Below, piece after piece: positions 5,334 through 6,964 of a stretch of DNA of 6,964 nucleotides. How positions within the stretch are numbered: position 1 is the stretch's first letter; each line of letters begins with the position of its first letter. The notes beneath the pieces were generated by a model. The model was not told the DNA's origin and did not search any database. It was given only the letters and a program-made list of their open reading frames with translations. The position numbers and the translations under genes are program-made. The stretch comes from an uncultured Peptococcaceae bacterium (GTDB lineage: Bacteria > Bacillota > Peptococcia > Peptococcales > Peptococcaceae): assembly GCA_945949655.1 (NCBI GenBank), contig CAMFFG010000064.1, positions 1 through 6,964 of the forward strand, in the 5' to 3' direction.

Positions 5334-6632
5334 TTACTGGCACAGCTCCGTCACATATTGCCGCAGGGCGACCGGCAGGTTTTCCTGATGGCCATCCCAC
5401 ACAAAACAGATGGCATCCTCTGTGTACGCTAACTGGCTCACCTGTCCTGCTCCGTAGGCCTGATTCAGCAAACTGCCCAGTGTCAGCGGCAGGGTGATCT
5501 GGCAGCGGATATTCTGCGTCAGGCGGCCTTCCATCATCTGCAGCAGCACATTCAGATTCTGCTTTCCGGCTGCCGAAATATAACAGCAGCTTTCCCGTTT
5601 CAGGCCACCGCACAGCGGCGGCAACGCATCCAATCGGTCTATTTTATTGAACACAAAGATCTGTGGCTTTTCGGCAAGGCCCAGCTGCCGCAGAATTTCC
5701 TCCACAGCATGCAGCTGATTTTCAAAATTGGGATTGCTGATGTCCACCACATGCAGCAGCAGATCGGCATACTGCAATTCATCCAGAGTAGCTTTGAACG
5801 CATCGATCAGCTGGGGCGGCAGATTACGGATAAACCCAACGGTATCGGTCAGCAGCGCTTTGCTGCCATTGGGCAGATAAAAAGCCCGCGTCGTAGGGTC
5901 CAGTGTGGCAAACAGCTGATCCTCGGCGTAGATCTGCGCTTCGGTCAGGCTGTTCAGCAGGGACGATTTACCCGCGTTGGTATAGCCCACCAGCGCCACC
6001 AGAGGCAGATGGTTGCGCAGCTTGCGTTTCTGCTGCACAGCCCGGTGCTTTTGCACTTCTTTCATCTCCTGCTCGATCATCTGGATCCGCTGCCGAATAC
6101 GCCGCCGGTCAGTTTCCAGCTTGGTCTCCCCGGGGCCGCGGGTACCTACGCCGCCGCTTTTGCTGCTGCCGCCCTGCCGGGAAAGATTCATCCCCTGCCC
6201 CTGCAGACGGGGCAGCAGATAAGTGGCCTGGGCCAGCTCCACCTGCAGCTTGCCCTCCCGGCTACGGGCCCGCTGGGCAAAAATATCCAGAATCAGCATG
6301 GTCTTATCCAGCACCTTGACCTCCAGCGCCTGGGTCAGATGAAACAGCTGCGACGGAGACAGCGTATGGTCAAAAATCACGCAGTCCGCATCATACATCT
6401 GGCAAAGCTGCCGCAGTTCCTCCAGCTTACCTTTACCGATGCAGTAAGCCGCATCCGGCGCATTGCGGTGCTGGATCAGACAGTCTGCCACTTCCAGACC
6501 GGCTGTGCGGCTCAATTCGGCCAGTTCCTGATACAACTCTTCCTCCTGCCAGTTTTCGCCCGGCTCCGGAAGCAGCACCAGCACCGCTTTTTCTTTTTGC
6601 ACTGTCATCTCATGCAGTGTTTCCCGCGCCAT
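5334..6632 (-). CDS. hflX: GTPase HflX
   Basis: HflX is a translational GTPase that binds the large ribosomal subunit and can split stalled ribosomes under stress. The 432-residue product has the N-terminal HflX domain (about 15-200), with the glycine-rich loop SRQGGSSKSGGVGTRGPGET at 151-170 and a following basic helical region. The G domain carries G1 GYTNAGKS (216-223), G2 TLDPTTR (243-249), G3 DTVGF (263-267), G4 NKID (329-332) and a G5-like SAA (353-355). The C-terminal domain fills the rest, so the protein is complete. The ATG at 6632 has AGAAGG 7 nt upstream; an internal ATG at 6608 is less well supported. An extended -10 promoter lies about 40 bp upstream. It appears to head an operon with ynbB and ddl. 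Confidence 0.97.
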   Translation of the reverse strand: MARETLHEMTVQKEKAVLVLLPEPGENWQEEELYQELAELSRTAGLEVADCLIQHRNAPDAAYCIGKGKLEELRQLCQMYDADCVIFDHTLSPSQLFHLTQALEVKVLDKTMLILDIFAQRARSREGKLQVELAQATYLLPRLQGQGMNLSRQGGSSKSGGVGTRGPGETKLETDRRRIRQRIQMIEQEMKEVQKHRAVQQKRKLRNHLPLVALVGYTNAGKSSLLNSLTEAQIYAEDQLFATLDPTTRAFYLPNGSKALLTDTVGFIRNLPPQLIDAFKATLDELQYADLLLHVVDISNPNFENQLHAVEEILRQLGLAEKPQIFVFNKIDRLDALPPLCGGLKRESCCYISAAGKQNLNVLLQMMEGRLTQNIRCQITLPLTLGSLLNQAYGAGQVSQLAYTEDAICFVWDGHQENLPVALRQYVTELCQ

Positions 6633-6672
6633 CCTTGCACCTTCTTTGCTGTAAATTATAAAATATCAGTTT

Positions 6673-6681
6673 ATTATACCA
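6673..6681 (-). promoter_or_regulatory. hflX: Extended -10 promoter of hflX
   Basis: The minus strand reads TATGGTATAAT, a perfect TATAAT (6678-6673) with the TG-n extension (6681-6679). No good -35 lies 16-18 bp upstream, as expected for an extended -10 promoter. The predicted start is near 6666, about 34 nt before the hflX ATG. A second TATAAT (6660-6655) lacks a usable -35. The upstream half of this promoter coincides with a perfect inverted repeat. Confidence 0.6.
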
Positions 6682-6704
6682 TACTTTCGCGCCAGCGAAA
6701 GTAT
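6681..6704. repeat. Perfect 10-bp inverted repeat between the ylzJ-like gene and hflX
   Basis: ATACTTTCGC (6681-6690) and GCGAAAGTAT (6695-6704) are exact reverse complements around a 4-nt centre. The first leftward bases after it are GGTATAAT, so there is no T-run and it is not a classical terminator for the small gene. The plus-strand flank is only mildly T-rich. It overlaps the -35 to -15 zone of the hflX promoter, so it could be an operator or an mRNA 3'-end hairpin. Confidence 0.6.
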
Positions 6705-6708
6705 TATT

Positions 6709-6936
6709 TCAGTTATTTTCTTGAAACAGCGGGATCAGCGCACCGGGCATCAGATCTTTGCGCAGATAGCAGGCCGGATCGGTGGTGCACAGCCCTGTGA
6801 TCTGATAATGGCTTTTGTCATAGGGCCGCGCATACAGCTGCACACCCTTGTAGCAGATCAGCTGACTGGCCACCGTCCGGCCGGATGTTTCACTGGTAGA
6901 CTGCGGCGGTTGCACCGTATAATATACATCAGTCAT
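6709..6936 (-). CDS. YlzJ-like small protein
   Basis: This 75-residue protein of unknown function resembles the YlzJ-like family: N-terminal VYYTVQPPQ, a central strand YKGVQLYARPY, and the characteristic C-terminal block ending in TTDPACYLRKDLMPGALIP (family pattern STDP..YL....PG..I). There is no signal peptide or membrane segment. In Bacillus the family member sits next to tepA (a ClpP-like protease) and the ftsK/spoIIIE gene; the upstream neighbour here is off the window. The start ATG has GGAGG 9 nt upstream. The gene begins within or at the end of the preceding reading frame, which suggests translational coupling. A hairpin (6681-6704) and the hflX promoter follow, so it probably belongs to the operon to the right and not to the hflX operon. 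Identification is by motif recall only. Confidence 0.8.
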   Translation of the reverse strand: MTDVYYTVQPPQSTSETSGRTVASQLICYKGVQLYARPYDKSHYQITGLCTTDPACYLRKDLMPGALIPLFQENN

Positions 6937-6964
6937 GCTGCTCTTCCTCCCTGCTGGCGATCAT
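6929..6964 (-). CDS. Possible C-terminal end of an unidentified upstream gene (partial)
   Basis: Two leftward frames enter the right edge open. One reads MIASREEEQHD and stops with TGA at 6931-6929, overlapping the YlzJ-like start by 8 nt. The other reads DRQQGGRAA and stops with TGA at 6935-6933, giving an ATGA overlap. One of them is probably the tail of the preceding gene, but too little is visible to choose firmly or to name it. By analogy with Bacillus, a TepA/ClpP-like protease would be the first guess. Confidence 0.3.
   Translation of the reverse strand: MIASREEEQHD

Noticed and set aside
5709..6800. Plus-strand 363-codon frame opposite hflX
   Set aside because: HflX on the other strand has all its G motifs intact. 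This frame is Gln/Leu/His-rich, as expected from antisense of a G+C-biased gene, with no promoter or ribosome site.

Overview
The window reads as chromosomal core DNA from a moderate-GC Firmicute. RNase Y, a YlzJ-like small protein, the hflX-ynbB gene pair and consensus sigma-A type promoters all point that way. A Negativicutes or Clostridia member is my best guess, but this is inference from gene content and not a taxonomic result. Every supported gene lies on the minus strand, so transcription runs from the right end of the window to the left. I see no transposase, phage, CRISPR, tRNA or rRNA sequence.

Layout in the direction of transcription: the last codons of an unidentified upstream gene at the right edge; a 75-codon YlzJ-like gene (6709-6936); a perfect 10-bp inverted repeat and an extended -10 promoter; then a probable operon of hflX (ribosome-associated GTPase, 5334-6632), ynbB (PLP enzyme of the methionine gamma-lyase / 'aluminium resistance' family, 3998-5266) and ddl (D-alanine--D-alanine ligase, 2880-3965). 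A 146-bp regulatory gap carries a textbook promoter and a degenerate LexA-like box. It is followed by recA (1651-2733), an intercistronic hairpin, recX (1091-1582), a 360-bp non-coding gap, and the first 243 codons of rny (RNase Y, running off the left edge).

The most interesting part is the 360-bp recX-rny gap (731-1090). It contains a promoter with a perfect -35 and 17-bp spacer just after the recX stop. A strong intrinsic terminator lies about 200 nt downstream, and the sequence between can fold into a long rod whose 5' and 3' ends pair around an internal bubble. That looks like an independent small RNA gene of about 200 nt, and its size and architecture suggest 6S RNA. An rny leader with a built-in terminator is the alternative.

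Functionally, recA and recX form the recombination/SOS module, RecX being the modulator of RecA filaments. hflX deals with stalled or split ribosomes, ddl feeds peptidoglycan precursor synthesis, and rny initiates mRNA decay. The window does not show a new multi-gene system; its novelty lies in the non-coding elements.
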